This document shows positions 29,014 through 36,416 of a stretch of 64,000 nt of DNA, one piece after another; the first letter of the stretch is position 1; each line of letters begins with the position of its first letter. Location: positions 1 to 64,000 of the forward strand of contig JBHJOA010000012.1 in NCBI GenBank assembly GCA_050330205.1, written 5' to 3'. A program made the position numbers and the translations under genes. Source of the DNA: Pelagibius sp050330205 (GTDB lineage Bacteria; Pseudomonadota; Alphaproteobacteria; Kiloniellales; Kiloniellaceae). A model generated the notes under the pieces. That model worked only from the letters and a program-made list of their open reading frames with translations. It was not told the origin of the DNA and made no database searches.

Positions 29014-29907
29014 CTAGGCGGCGCTGGCCGCCGCGTGCTTGCGCACCAAGGCGTCGTAGTCGTTCATCAGGTTGCGGGTGATCTCGCCCGCCTGGAACCT
29101 GTAGTCGTCGATCTCCGCCACCGGCGTCACCTCCACGGCGGTCCCCGTCAGGAAGACCTCCTGCGTCTTGGCCAGTTCCTCAGGCCCGATCGCCCGCTCG
29201 ATCACCTCATAGCCCCGCTTGCGGGCGAGATCGATGACGGTGCGGCGGGTGATGCCGTCGAGGAAGCAGTCCGGCGTCGGCGTGTGGATCTTGCCGTCCT
29301 GCACCAGGAACACGTTGGCACCGGTCGCCTCCGCGATCAAGCCGCGATAGTCGAGCATCAGGGCGTCGCTGTAGCCCCTGGCCTCGGCCGCGTGCTTGGA
29401 GAGGGTGCAGATCATGTAGAGCCCGGCGGCCTTGGAACGGCAGGGCGCGGTCTCCGGCGACGGCCGCTTCCAGTCGGCGATGGTCATGCGGATGCCCTTC
29501 AGGCGGGCCTCCGGCGTGAAATAGGCCGGCCACTGCCAGGCCGCCACGGCGACGTGGATCTTCGTTTGCTGGGCCGAGACCGCCATCATCTCGCTGCCGC
29601 GCCAGGCAACCGGGCGGACATAGCCGTCGGCGATGCCGTTGGCCTCCAGCACCGCCATGGAAGCGGCGTCGATCTCCTCGCGGCTGTAGGGGATGTTGAA
29701 GCCGAGCAGCTTGCCGGAGGCCAGCAACCGCTCGTGGTGCTCCTCCATCTTGAAGATGCGCCCGGCGTAAGAGCGCTCGCCCTCGAACACGCAGGAGCCG
29801 TAGTGCAGCCCGTGGCTCAGCACGTGCAGCTTGGCGTCGCGCCAAGCCATGAGCTTGCCGTCGTACCAGATGACGCCGTCGCGGTCGTCGAAAGGAAGGA
29901 TGGACAT
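29014..29907 (-). CDS. ilvE: Branched-chain amino acid aminotransferase (class IV)
   Basis: A 297-residue PLP enzyme of fold type IV, performing the final transamination to leucine, isoleucine and valine. PLP lysine 159 lies in CRSKAAGLYM; other blocks are HYGSCVFEGERSY, VRPVAWRGSEMM, GANVFLVQDGKIHTP and FLTGTAVEVTPV. The start at MSILPF is preferred over a frame extension 16 codons upstream. It is divergent from the petP-like gene across 250 bases, and the intrinsic terminator just beyond its stop separates it from greB. Confidence 0.94.
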   Translation of the reverse strand: MSILPFDDRDGVIWYDGKLMAWRDAKLHVLSHGLHYGSCVFEGERSYAGRIFKMEEHHERLLASGKLLGFNIPYSREEIDAASMAVLEANGIADGYVRPVAWRGSEMMAVSAQQTKIHVAVAAWQWPAYFTPEARLKGIRMTIADWKRPSPETAPCRSKAAGLYMICTLSKHAAEARGYSDALMLDYRGLIAEATGANVFLVQDGKIHTPTPDCFLDGITRRTVIDLARKRGYEVIERAIGPEELAKTQEVFLTGTAVEVTPVAEIDDYRFQAGEITRNLMNDYDALVRKHAAASAA

Positions 29908-30158
29908 CGTTCGTTTCGTCCCAAAATGCCTTGCCGGCCCGATAGTATGGCCCAAAGCTCGTTGATCGTTGCACGGAACCGGCCGGTCCGCTTATGACTT
30001 TCCGGCCGGCGGGCCGGCCGGCAGGAGCGGCGGCACGGGCAGAATTTCAGTCAGTGAAGCTAACCGATCAGAGAATCTTTTCCGCAGATAGTTCCAATTT
30101 GATACTTTCGTCCAAATCTTGCTGGCCATATGTAACAAGATTAGGTAGATATGTCAAC

Positions 30159-30728
30159 ATGGCTGACGTAAAAGGCGGTCCCAACCCCCTCTTCCTGCGC
30201 GAGGAGGAGCTGCGCCAGGCGATGGAGCTGCTGTTCTTCGCCTACCGCGACTTCACCGGCGAGCCCGACCAGACCCTCGCCGACTACGGCTTCGGACGCG
30301 CCCACCACCGGGTGATCTACTTCGTTGGCCGCCACCCCTGCATCACCGTGTCGGAGCTGCTGACCATCCTGCGCATCACCAAGCAGTCGCTGTCGCGGGT
30401 GCTCGGCCAGTTGGTGCGCGACGGCTTCATCACCCAGCGCCCCGGCCTGCGCGACCGCCGTCAGCGCCTGCTGGAGCTGACGGCCAAGGGCCGCGAGTTG
30501 GAAAGCAAGCTGAGCGAGCAGCAACGCGTGCGCATCGCCCGCGCCTACCGCAGCGCCGGCGCCGAGGCGGTGGAGGGCTTCCGCACCGTGCTCATCAACA
30601 TCATCGACGAGGCCGACCGCGGCCGCTTCGAACGCCCAGAGCCGGGTGCCAAACCGGGTGTCAAGCCGGGTGCCGGCAAACCGCCGCGCGGCAGGCCGTC
30701 CCTCGCGCGTAGCCAGGCGGGACGCTGA
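30159..30728 (+). CDS. petP: MarR-family regulator, PetP type
   Basis: A 189-residue winged-helix regulator. The DNA-binding region is ITVSELLTILRITKQSLSRVLGQLVRDGFI with wing residues RPGLRDRRQR. A basic, proline- and glycine-rich tail follows from about residue 158. The next gene is an OmpR-type response regulator 53 bases downstream, matching the PetP-PetR pair first described in Rhodobacter capsulatus beside petABC; here petABC is not adjacent. Upstream, ATATGT occurs at 30129-30134 and 30149-30154 and may be part of an autoregulatory site. The symbol is assigned from arrangement and resemblance. Confidence 0.8.
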   Translation: MADVKGGPNPLFLREEELRQAMELLFFAYRDFTGEPDQTLADYGFGRAHHRVIYFVGRHPCITVSELLTILRITKQSLSRVLGQLVRDGFITQRPGLRDRRQRLLELTAKGRELESKLSEQQRVRIARAYRSAGAEAVEGFRTVLINIIDEADRGRFERPEPGAKPGVKPGAGKPPRGRPSLARSQAGR

Positions 30729-30781
30729 GAGCCCCCGCAGCCGCTGGCGGGGCCTCGCGGGCAGGCCTATACTCCCGGCCC

Positions 30782-31489
30782 ATGAGCCAGCAAGCCCGCG
30801 AGCAAGCCTTGGCCGAGCAGCCGCACATCCTGGTCATCGACGACGATACCCGGCTGCGCGATCTGCTGCAGCGCTACCTCAACGACCAGGGGTTCCGCGT
30901 GACCACGGCCGTCGATGCGGCCGACGCGCGCGCCAAGCTGGCGGCGCTGGCATTCGACCTGCTGGTACTGGACATCATGATGCCCGGCGAGAGCGGCCTG
31001 CAGCTGACCGAGACCCTGCGCCGCGACAACGCCGTGCCGATTCTGCTGCTGACCGCCATGAACGAGACGGAGAATCGCATCGCGGGCTTCGAGTGCGGCG
31101 CCGACGACTACCTTCCCAAGCCCTTCGAGCCGCGCGAACTGGTGCTGCGCATCAACGCCATCCTGCGCCGCGTGCCGCCGGCGCCGCCGGCGCCGAACAG
31201 GGTCACCTTCGGCGAGTTCTGTTTCGACATCGAGCGCGAGGAACTGACGAAGGCCGGCGACTTCGTGCGGCTGACCAGCGCCGAGGCCTCGCTGCTCAAG
31301 GCCCTCGCGCGCCGGGCCGGCGAGCCGGTCACCCGCGACGACCTGGGCGAGGCGAGCATGATCAGCGGCAATGCGCGCACCATCGATGTGCAGGTCACCC
31401 GCCTGCGGCGCAAGATCGAGACCGATCCCAGGTTCCCGCGCTACCTGCAGACTGTGCGCGGTACCGGCTATGTCCTGATTCCCGACTGA
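30782..31489 (+). CDS. petR: OmpR-family response regulator, PetR type
   Basis: A 235-residue two-component regulator. The receiver domain covers about residues 14-128 with the acidic pocket at VIDDD, phosphoacceptor aspartate 64 (LLVLDIMMPG) and the KPFEPREL lysine loop. The C-terminal winged helix spans about 145-233, ending RTIDVQVTRLRRKIE...VRGTGYVLIPD. It lies between a MarR gene and a histidine kinase on the same strand, so the sensor encoded 50 bases downstream is the probable partner. Targets unknown here. Confidence 0.9.
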   Translation: MSQQAREQALAEQPHILVIDDDTRLRDLLQRYLNDQGFRVTTAVDAADARAKLAALAFDLLVLDIMMPGESGLQLTETLRRDNAVPILLLTAMNETENRIAGFECGADDYLPKPFEPRELVLRINAILRRVPPAPPAPNRVTFGEFCFDIEREELTKAGDFVRLTSAEASLLKALARRAGEPVTRDDLGEASMISGNARTIDVQVTRLRRKIETDPRFPRYLQTVRGTGYVLIPD

Positions 31490-31538
31490 TGCCGCCGCAA
31501 CCGATACCACCGTACTGCGTCCGCCGCCCGTGCCGCCG

Positions 31539-32891
31539 ATGACCCCACCGTCGGACCCGCTCTATCCGCAAGGCCGCCGGGGGCTGATCCGCCGCTTGCT
31601 GCCGCGCTCCCTGCTCGCACGTTCGGTGCTGATCATCGTCACCCCGCTGATCCTCATGCAGGTGATCTCCAGCTGGGTCTTCTACGACCGTCACTACGAC
31701 AACATCACCAAACGTCTGGCCCAGGGTCTCGCCGGCGACGTCGCCGCGGTGATCGCGGTGCTGGAGCGCAACCCCGGCCTGCAGCAGCAGCGCGAGATCT
31801 TCCAGATCGCCCGCAGCACCATGCAGCTCCAGCTCAGCCTCACCGAGGGAATGGAGCTACCGGAAGTATCCAGCCCACGGGTGCGCACCGTGGTCGAGAC
31901 GCGCCTGGAGGACGCTTTGGCGGAGCGGCTGCGCCATCCCTTCGTCATCGATACCCGCTCGATTCGCGGTCACGTCGAAATCCTGGTGCGGTTGCCGAAA
32001 GGAAAGCTGCGGGCGCTGGTGACCGACGAACGGCTGTTCTCCTCGACCACCTACATCTTCGTCTACTGGGCCATCGGCAGCTCGATCCTGCTGTTCGGCA
32101 TCGCGGTCGTCTTCATGCGCAACCAGGTGAAGCCGATCCGGCGCCTGGCGCATGCCGCCGAGAGCTTCGGCAAGGGGCAGGAGGTGCGCGACTTCAAGCC
32201 CGAAGGCGCCACCGAGGTGCGCCAGGCCGCCGCCGCCTTCATCAACATGCGCGATCGCATCAAGCGACAGATCGAGCAACGCACGGAAATGCTGGCCGGG
32301 GTCAGTCACGACCTGCGCACGCCGCTGACCCGCATGAAGCTGCAGCTGGAGATGCTGCGCGACGTGCCGGACGCAAAGTATCTGCAGTCCGACGTCGCCG
32401 AGATGGAGCACATGGTAGAGGGGTATCTCGCCTTCGCCCGCGGCGAAGGACGCGAGACACCGGCACCCGCCGACCTCGGCAACCTGCTGCACGAGGTGGT
32501 GGCGCAATTGACCCGCGGCGGCCGGGCCATCGACCTTCACGTCGAAGAAGATCTCGTCCTGCCGCTGCGCCGCGAGGGCATGCGGCGCTGCCTGACCAAC
32601 CTGATCGCCAATGCCCAACGCCACGGCAAGCATGTCGCGGTGCGCGCCGGCCGCCGCCGGAACCTGGTCGAGGTGACCATCGACGACGACGGCCCGGGCA
32701 TCCCGCCGGAGTTCCACGAGGAAGTCTTCAAGCCCTTCTTCCGGCTCGAGCAGTCGCGCAACCCTGCCACCGGCGGCATCGGCCTCGGGCTCACCATCGC
32801 CCGCGATGCGGCACGCAGCCATGGCGGCGACGTGACCCTGGAAACGGCGCCCGGCGGCGGACTCCGGGCCCGCGTCTGGCTGCCGGTCTGA
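31539..32891 (+). CDS. EnvZ-like sensor histidine kinase
   Basis: A 450-residue inner-membrane kinase, presumably phosphorylating the OmpR-type regulator just upstream. Membrane helices lie at about residues 28-47 and 171-193, enclosing a 120-residue periplasmic sensor. A HAMP domain follows (about 194-246), then the phosphoacceptor histidine 257 (GVSHDLRTPLTRMKLQLEML, the EnvZ-type motif). The HATPase has N box NLIANAQRHG and G boxes DDGPGI and GGIGLGL. An in-frame GTG three codons earlier is an alternative start. The petP-petR-kinase trio is probably one operon. Confidence 0.92.
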   Translation: MTPPSDPLYPQGRRGLIRRLLPRSLLARSVLIIVTPLILMQVISSWVFYDRHYDNITKRLAQGLAGDVAAVIAVLERNPGLQQQREIFQIARSTMQLQLSLTEGMELPEVSSPRVRTVVETRLEDALAERLRHPFVIDTRSIRGHVEILVRLPKGKLRALVTDERLFSSTTYIFVYWAIGSSILLFGIAVVFMRNQVKPIRRLAHAAESFGKGQEVRDFKPEGATEVRQAAAAFINMRDRIKRQIEQRTEMLAGVSHDLRTPLTRMKLQLEMLRDVPDAKYLQSDVAEMEHMVEGYLAFARGEGRETPAPADLGNLLHEVVAQLTRGGRAIDLHVEEDLVLPLRREGMRRCLTNLIANAQRHGKHVAVRAGRRRNLVEVTIDDDGPGIPPEFHEEVFKPFFRLEQSRNPATGGIGLGLTIARDAARSHGGDVTLETAPGGGLRARVWLPV

Positions 32892-33022
32892 CCTCCCCCT
32901 GACGCCGGCCGCAATGGCCGCGTCCGGCCTGCCGTTTATACGACCTTAATACTTCTTGATCTAATCTGCGCCGAGCGCGGTTCGCGCCATGATTGCAGAA
33001 CGATAAGGTTTTGGAGAGGGCC

Positions 33023-33805
33023 ATGGCCGTCACGCGCGGGTTGATTTCCGAAGAAGAGCTGGATTCCCAGATCGAAAGCGAGGTGATCGACGAGGCAAGA
33101 GACCTGGTCAGCAACCTCGAACTGCGCGTGCAGCAGGTGAAGAACGGCGTCCTCAACCCGAAGGAGGCAGCCAAGCTGCTGGCCCAGGAGTCGGCCAACC
33201 TGCGCATGAAGGCCCGCGCCGTGAACCTCGTCGGCTTCGGACCGCTGACCCACCGCCTGGACGAGTACCTCAGCGAGATCGACGCGGTCGGGGCCCAGCA
33301 TGCCGACGACCTGATCGCCTTTGCCGATCGCATCAGCGCCGTTCTGGACGGCGAGAAGGTGGATGTCGCCAGCGTCGCCCAGGTGCTGCGCGAACTGCCG
33401 CAGCAGAACACCTTCAACGTCGAAGACGTCACGGTGATGGACAAGGACGTGACGCTGATCCTGCCGCAGCGCTCCGCCGCCAAGGCGGTCGGCCGCGAAC
33501 TGGCGGCCTGCGGCTACCGCGTCTCCACCGTGCTGAATCCCATCGAGGCGCTGGAGTTGATTCTCGAAACGCGGCCGGACTTGGTGATCACCGCGCAGGT
33601 GATGCCGCGCATGAGCGGTGTCGATCTGGCCTGCGCGCTGGCCGCCATGCCGGCGACGAAGGCGATCCCGGTGGCGCTGCTGACCAGCCTCGATCCGGAC
33701 CATCCGGACCTGAAGCCCTTGCCGATGAACGTCGGCCTGATCCGCCGCGGCGCCCAGTTCGGCGACGACCTGGCTGACGTCCTGCAGCGCTTCAACATCA
33801 CCTGA
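33023..33805 (+). CDS. Receiver-like protein with degenerate phosphorylation site
   Basis: A 260-residue protein in two parts. Residues 1-125 are mostly helical and resemble a histidine-phosphotransfer bundle without an obvious phosphorylatable histidine. Residues 140-258 read as a CheY-like receiver (GYRVSTVLNPIEALELILETRPDLVIT, MPRMSGVDL). The expected phosphoacceptor aspartate is alanine 191, and the usual acidic pair after the first strand is replaced by PQRS. So this is a pseudo-receiver, probably working by protein contact rather than phosphorylation. The start follows GGAGAGGG. It lies about 130 bases after the EnvZ-like kinase on the same strand, possibly an accessory to that system. 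No named family recognised. Confidence 0.75.
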   Translation: MAVTRGLISEEELDSQIESEVIDEARDLVSNLELRVQQVKNGVLNPKEAAKLLAQESANLRMKARAVNLVGFGPLTHRLDEYLSEIDAVGAQHADDLIAFADRISAVLDGEKVDVASVAQVLRELPQQNTFNVEDVTVMDKDVTLILPQRSAAKAVGRELAACGYRVSTVLNPIEALELILETRPDLVITAQVMPRMSGVDLACALAAMPATKAIPVALLTSLDPDHPDLKPLPMNVGLIRRGAQFGDDLADVLQRFNIT

Positions 33806-33824
33806 TCTCGACCGCAACAGGCGG

Positions 33825-34196
33825 TCAGTACAGCCGGCCCCCGTTGGGCACCGGCCGGTCGGGCGCGACCATCACTACTTCGCCGGCGGCATCGGGAAAC
33901 CCGAGCACCAGAATCTCGGACATGAACTTGCCGATCTGACGCGGCGGAAAGTTCACCACGGCGGCCACCTGGCGGCCGATCAGGTGCGCGGGGTCGTAGT
34001 GGGCAGTGATCTGCGCCGAGGTCTTGCGGACGCCGATCTGCTCGCCGAAATCCACCCAGAGCTTGATTGACGGGCGCCGTGCCTCGGGAAAGGGCTGCGC
34101 GTCGACGATCGTGCCGACGCGCACGTCGACTTTCACGAAGTCGTCGAAGGTGATTTCCGGAGCAACCTCCGGAGTGGCTCCCTGGTCTGCCGCCAT
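33825..34196 (-). CDS. csaA: tRNA-binding-domain protein CsaA
   Basis: A 123-residue protein consisting of one tRNA-binding OB-fold domain (like the C-terminus of bacterial MetRS and of Trbp111). Family text: FVKVDVRVGTIVDAQPFPEARRPSIKLWVDFG, then VVNFPPRQIGKFMSEILVLGF. CsaA has been reported as a secretion-related chaperone in Bacillus; tRNA binding is the alternative role. Slightly longer than the usual 110 residues because of an N-terminal acidic leader. Convergent with the pseudo-receiver gene. Confidence 0.92.
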   Translation of the reverse strand: MAADQGATPEVAPEITFDDFVKVDVRVGTIVDAQPFPEARRPSIKLWVDFGEQIGVRKTSAQITAHYDPAHLIGRQVAAVVNFPPRQIGKFMSEILVLGFPDAAGEVVMVAPDRPVPNGGRLY

Positions 34197-34471
34197 CGCC
34201 CGAATCGTTCCTCCCGCGCCTCGTGTCCTTCGGGGCCGACGCCCGCGTCCGAAACCGCGGCGACGCTAGCACCGACCGGCGCGCCGCGACAAGGCGGCGG
34301 CGGTTGTCCCGGCCGCGATTTGTCACAGCAGCCGACCCGACGCTTCTTGGTCGTGACGGCGTCAGAGACGAAGATCCGTCCCTTCACCGGTCGGCGGGCC
34401 ACCGAATCGCCGGAGGGTTTCTCCCGCGGAACAAAACTTACTCTGTCGTAAAAACGACGCAGTGTCGCGTT

Positions 34472-34500
34472 TTGACAAAACTGCCAGGATCGACTAGGGT
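34472..34500 (+). promoter_or_regulatory. Consensus-like sigma-70 promoter
   Basis: TTGACA, a 17-base spacer, then TAGGGT. Just upstream is a short hairpin GTCGT/ACGAC. The region from the csaA start to here (about 270 bases) holds nothing else recognisable. The promoter means the downstream message begins near 34507, so initiation codons further upstream in the same open frame cannot be used. Confidence 0.65.
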
Positions 34501-34546
34501 CCGCATCCCTGTTCACAGCCGGCGCGCGAAGCGCCTGGAGGCCCCC

Positions 34547-34987
34547 ATCTCTGTTACCCGCGAAGAACTCGACTTCGTCGTCCCCGCCAGGGCGCCGCGC
34601 ACCAACAACCCGGCGCGCCGCAAGAAGCTGGTGGAACGCCGCATGGACGACCTGCGCCGCGTCTTCCTGAACGGGCTCGATCACCAGATCGGCCTGGCGC
34701 ACGACCCCGACTACACCTATCCGGGCCACGAGTACGTGGAAGAGAACGGCGAGACCGTCAAGCAGATCACCTACAAGCGCCCTGAGCCCTGGTGGTTCGA
34801 AGAGGACGGGACCCTGTTCCTGCGCCTCCACTTCGGCGAACGCCTGATGGTGATTCCCGGCAAGAACCCGGTGATCCGTGTCGGCAAGCGCAGCAACCTG
34901 CTGCCGACGCTGGAGGCCCTGCACATCCTGGTCGACGACCGCGAAATGGACGACGTCATCGAAAAGATGGTGGTGGTCAGCCGCTAG
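34547..34987 (+). CDS. Conserved-looking hypothetical protein, apparent non-AUG start
   Basis: About 146 residues of protein-like sequence begin right after a ribosome site (TGGAGG, six bases before an ATC codon). The text SVTREELDFVVPARAPRTNNPARRKKLVERR is followed by an acidic/aromatic middle (PEPWWFEEDGTLFLRLHFGERLMVIPGKNPVIRVGKRSNLLPTL is in two blocks) and a helix ending EKMVVVSR. No ATG, GTG or TTG exists between the promoter's likely start point and this codon, so translation would use ATC, or begin at the GTG 28 codons later, which has no ribosome site. No domain recognised, no membrane segment. Convergent with ectR. Confidence 0.6.
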   Translation: MSVTREELDFVVPARAPRTNNPARRKKLVERRMDDLRRVFLNGLDHQIGLAHDPDYTYPGHEYVEENGETVKQITYKRPEPWWFEEDGTLFLRLHFGERLMVIPGKNPVIRVGKRSNLLPTLEALHILVDDREMDDVIEKMVVVSR

Positions 34988-34998
34988 CGAGCGGGCCG

Positions 34999-35484
34999 CT
35001 AGTGCTGCTGATCGCGGTCGATGGCCCCGACGTCGAGCACCGGCGCAGCGTCCAGGGCGTCCGCATCCAGCAGCGCCACCACCCGCTCCAAGGCGGCAAC
35101 CAGCATCGCCTGCTCCCAGGATTCGAGATTCTCGAAACGCTCCTTGAAGATCGCCTGCAGACCGTCCGGCGCGGCGGCCAATCGCTCGCGGCCTTCCTCG
35201 GTCAACGACAGCCAGACCTGGCGGCGATCGCTGTCGCCGCGCTGCCGCCGCACCAGTCCGCGTGCCTCCAGCTTGTGGAGAAGACTGGTGGTGGTCGCCT
35301 GGGTGATGCCCATGTGGGCGGCGATCTGCCCGGCCGTGGTTTCACCGTGCTGGTCCAACACCTGCAGAAGCAGCAGTTGGGAGGCCGTCAGCCCGGTCGA
35401 GCGCGAGAGGTTGCGCGCGTAGTTCTCCGTCGCGCGCAGGACCTGCCGCATGGCCGAAAGCGCCTGTTGAGAGCGCCGCTGCAT
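34999..35484 (-). CDS. ectR: MarR-family regulator of ectoine genes
   Basis: A 161-residue winged-helix regulator divergent from ectA, the position of EctR1, a MarR repressor of ect operons described in methylotrophs. The DNA-binding core reads TAGQIAAHMGITQATTTSLLHKLEARGLVRR, with the wing GDSDRRQVWLSLTEEG. I start it at MQRRSQQ, behind GAAAGAAGG, rather than 42 codons upstream. The intergenic region contains the 8-mer ATTTAGTT twice, one copy inside the ectA promoter. Function by context; fold certain. Confidence 0.85.
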   Translation of the reverse strand: MQRRSQQALSAMRQVLRATENYARNLSRSTGLTASQLLLLQVLDQHGETTAGQIAAHMGITQATTTSLLHKLEARGLVRRQRGDSDRRQVWLSLTEEGRERLAAAPDGLQAIFKERFENLESWEQAMLVAALERVVALLDADALDAAPVLDVGAIDRDQQH

Positions 35485-35574
35485 GGCCTTCTTTCCGCCT
35501 CCGTTCCGGTGGTTCGCGAATCCAGCTTTCCGCGGCCGGATTTTAGGGTGCCGCAGCGTACCGGCCAAGATGCC

Positions 35575-35590
35575 ATTTAGTTCTACTAAC
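35575..35590. promoter_or_regulatory. Candidate EctR operator near ectR
   Basis: Within this site TTAGT (35577-35581) and ACTAA (35585-35589) form a perfect inverted repeat with spacer TCT. It begins with ATTTAGTT, the same 8-mer that recurs in the ectA promoter spacer. It lies about 90 bases upstream of the ectR start codon, consistent with autoregulation. The rest of the ectR-ectA gap (35485-35805) holds no gene. Confidence 0.45.
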
Positions 35591-35732
35591 GAAAGATAGT
35601 TTCCTCTCACTGGACTTTCTCTAGCCTCACAAAAATGTCTCTCCAGGGAAATCTTTGCACGTAATCGGCCTATTTCAAGGAAAATCTGCTACACCTCGCC
35701 GAAGGTGCGACGCATTCACTCCGCTTTAACGG

Positions 35733-35761
35733 TTGACAATTTAGTTTGACGTACGAAATAT
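35733..35761 (+). promoter_or_regulatory. ectA promoter with embedded operator half-site
   Basis: TTGACA, then 17 bases, then AAATAT, about 45 bases before the ectA ATG. The spacer opens with ATTTAGTT (35739-35746), identical to the palindrome half on the ectR side. A repressor bound here would block RNA polymerase directly, the expected arrangement for osmotic derepression of ectoine synthesis. Confidence 0.55.
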
Positions 35762-35805
35762 TAGCCTCGATTCAACGTTGGATTCATCGCTTGGAGATAT
35801 GCGAC

Positions 35806-36357
35806 ATGCAGTTAGATCAAGCCGCTGACGCCCCCCGCGCCGCGGGTAGCCAGGCCGTCGCCTATCGCCGGCCGCGCAAGGCCGACGGCGCGCGGATCTG
35901 GGCCCTGATCAAGAGCATCGCGGCGCTCGACGACAACTCGATGTACTGCAACCTGCTGCAGTGCTCGCATTTCGCCGGCACCTGCGCGCTGGCCGAGATC
36001 GGCGGCAAGCCGATCGGCTGGATCTCCGGCTACCTGCCGCCCGAGCAGCCCGATACGCTCTTCGTCTGGCAGGTCGCGGTGCACCCCGACGCGCGCGGCC
36101 GCGGCGTCGGCAAGCGCCTGATCCATGAGCTTCTGAAACGCCGGGAATGCCGCCAGGTGCGCCACATCCACAGCACCATCACGCGCGACAACAAAGCGTC
36201 CTGGGCGCTGTTCCGCGCCATCGCCGACGATCTCGACGCGCCGATCATGGACGACGCCCACTTCGAGAGCGATGCCCACTTCGGCGGCCGGCACGACACC
36301 GAGCACCTGGTGGAGATCGGCCCCTTCGATCGCATCGCCCTGCGCCGGGTCGCCTGA
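35806..36357 (+). CDS. ectA: L-2,4-diaminobutyrate acetyltransferase
   Basis: A 183-residue GNAT-fold enzyme, second step of ectoine synthesis: acetyl-CoA plus diaminobutyrate gives N-gamma-acetyl-diaminobutyrate. Family text includes DGARIWALIKSIAALDDNSMYCNLLQCSHFAGTCALAE (split over residues 32-67), WQVAVHPDARGRGVGKRL (acetyl-CoA loop) and DAPIMDDAHFESDAHFGGRHDTEHLVEIGP, hallmarks of EctA. The start with GGAG about ten bases upstream is preferred to an ATG-like frame extension 20 codons earlier, which overlaps the promoter. First gene of the operon. Confidence 0.96.
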   Translation: MQLDQAADAPRAAGSQAVAYRRPRKADGARIWALIKSIAALDDNSMYCNLLQCSHFAGTCALAEIGGKPIGWISGYLPPEQPDTLFVWQVAVHPDARGRGVGKRLIHELLKRRECRQVRHIHSTITRDNKASWALFRAIADDLDAPIMDDAHFESDAHFGGRHDTEHLVEIGPFDRIALRRVA

Positions 36358-36416
36358 GCTCCTCCCCCGCCGCCCCATCCGGCCACCCCATCCAGCCACA
36401 ACGAAAGAGGCCCTTC

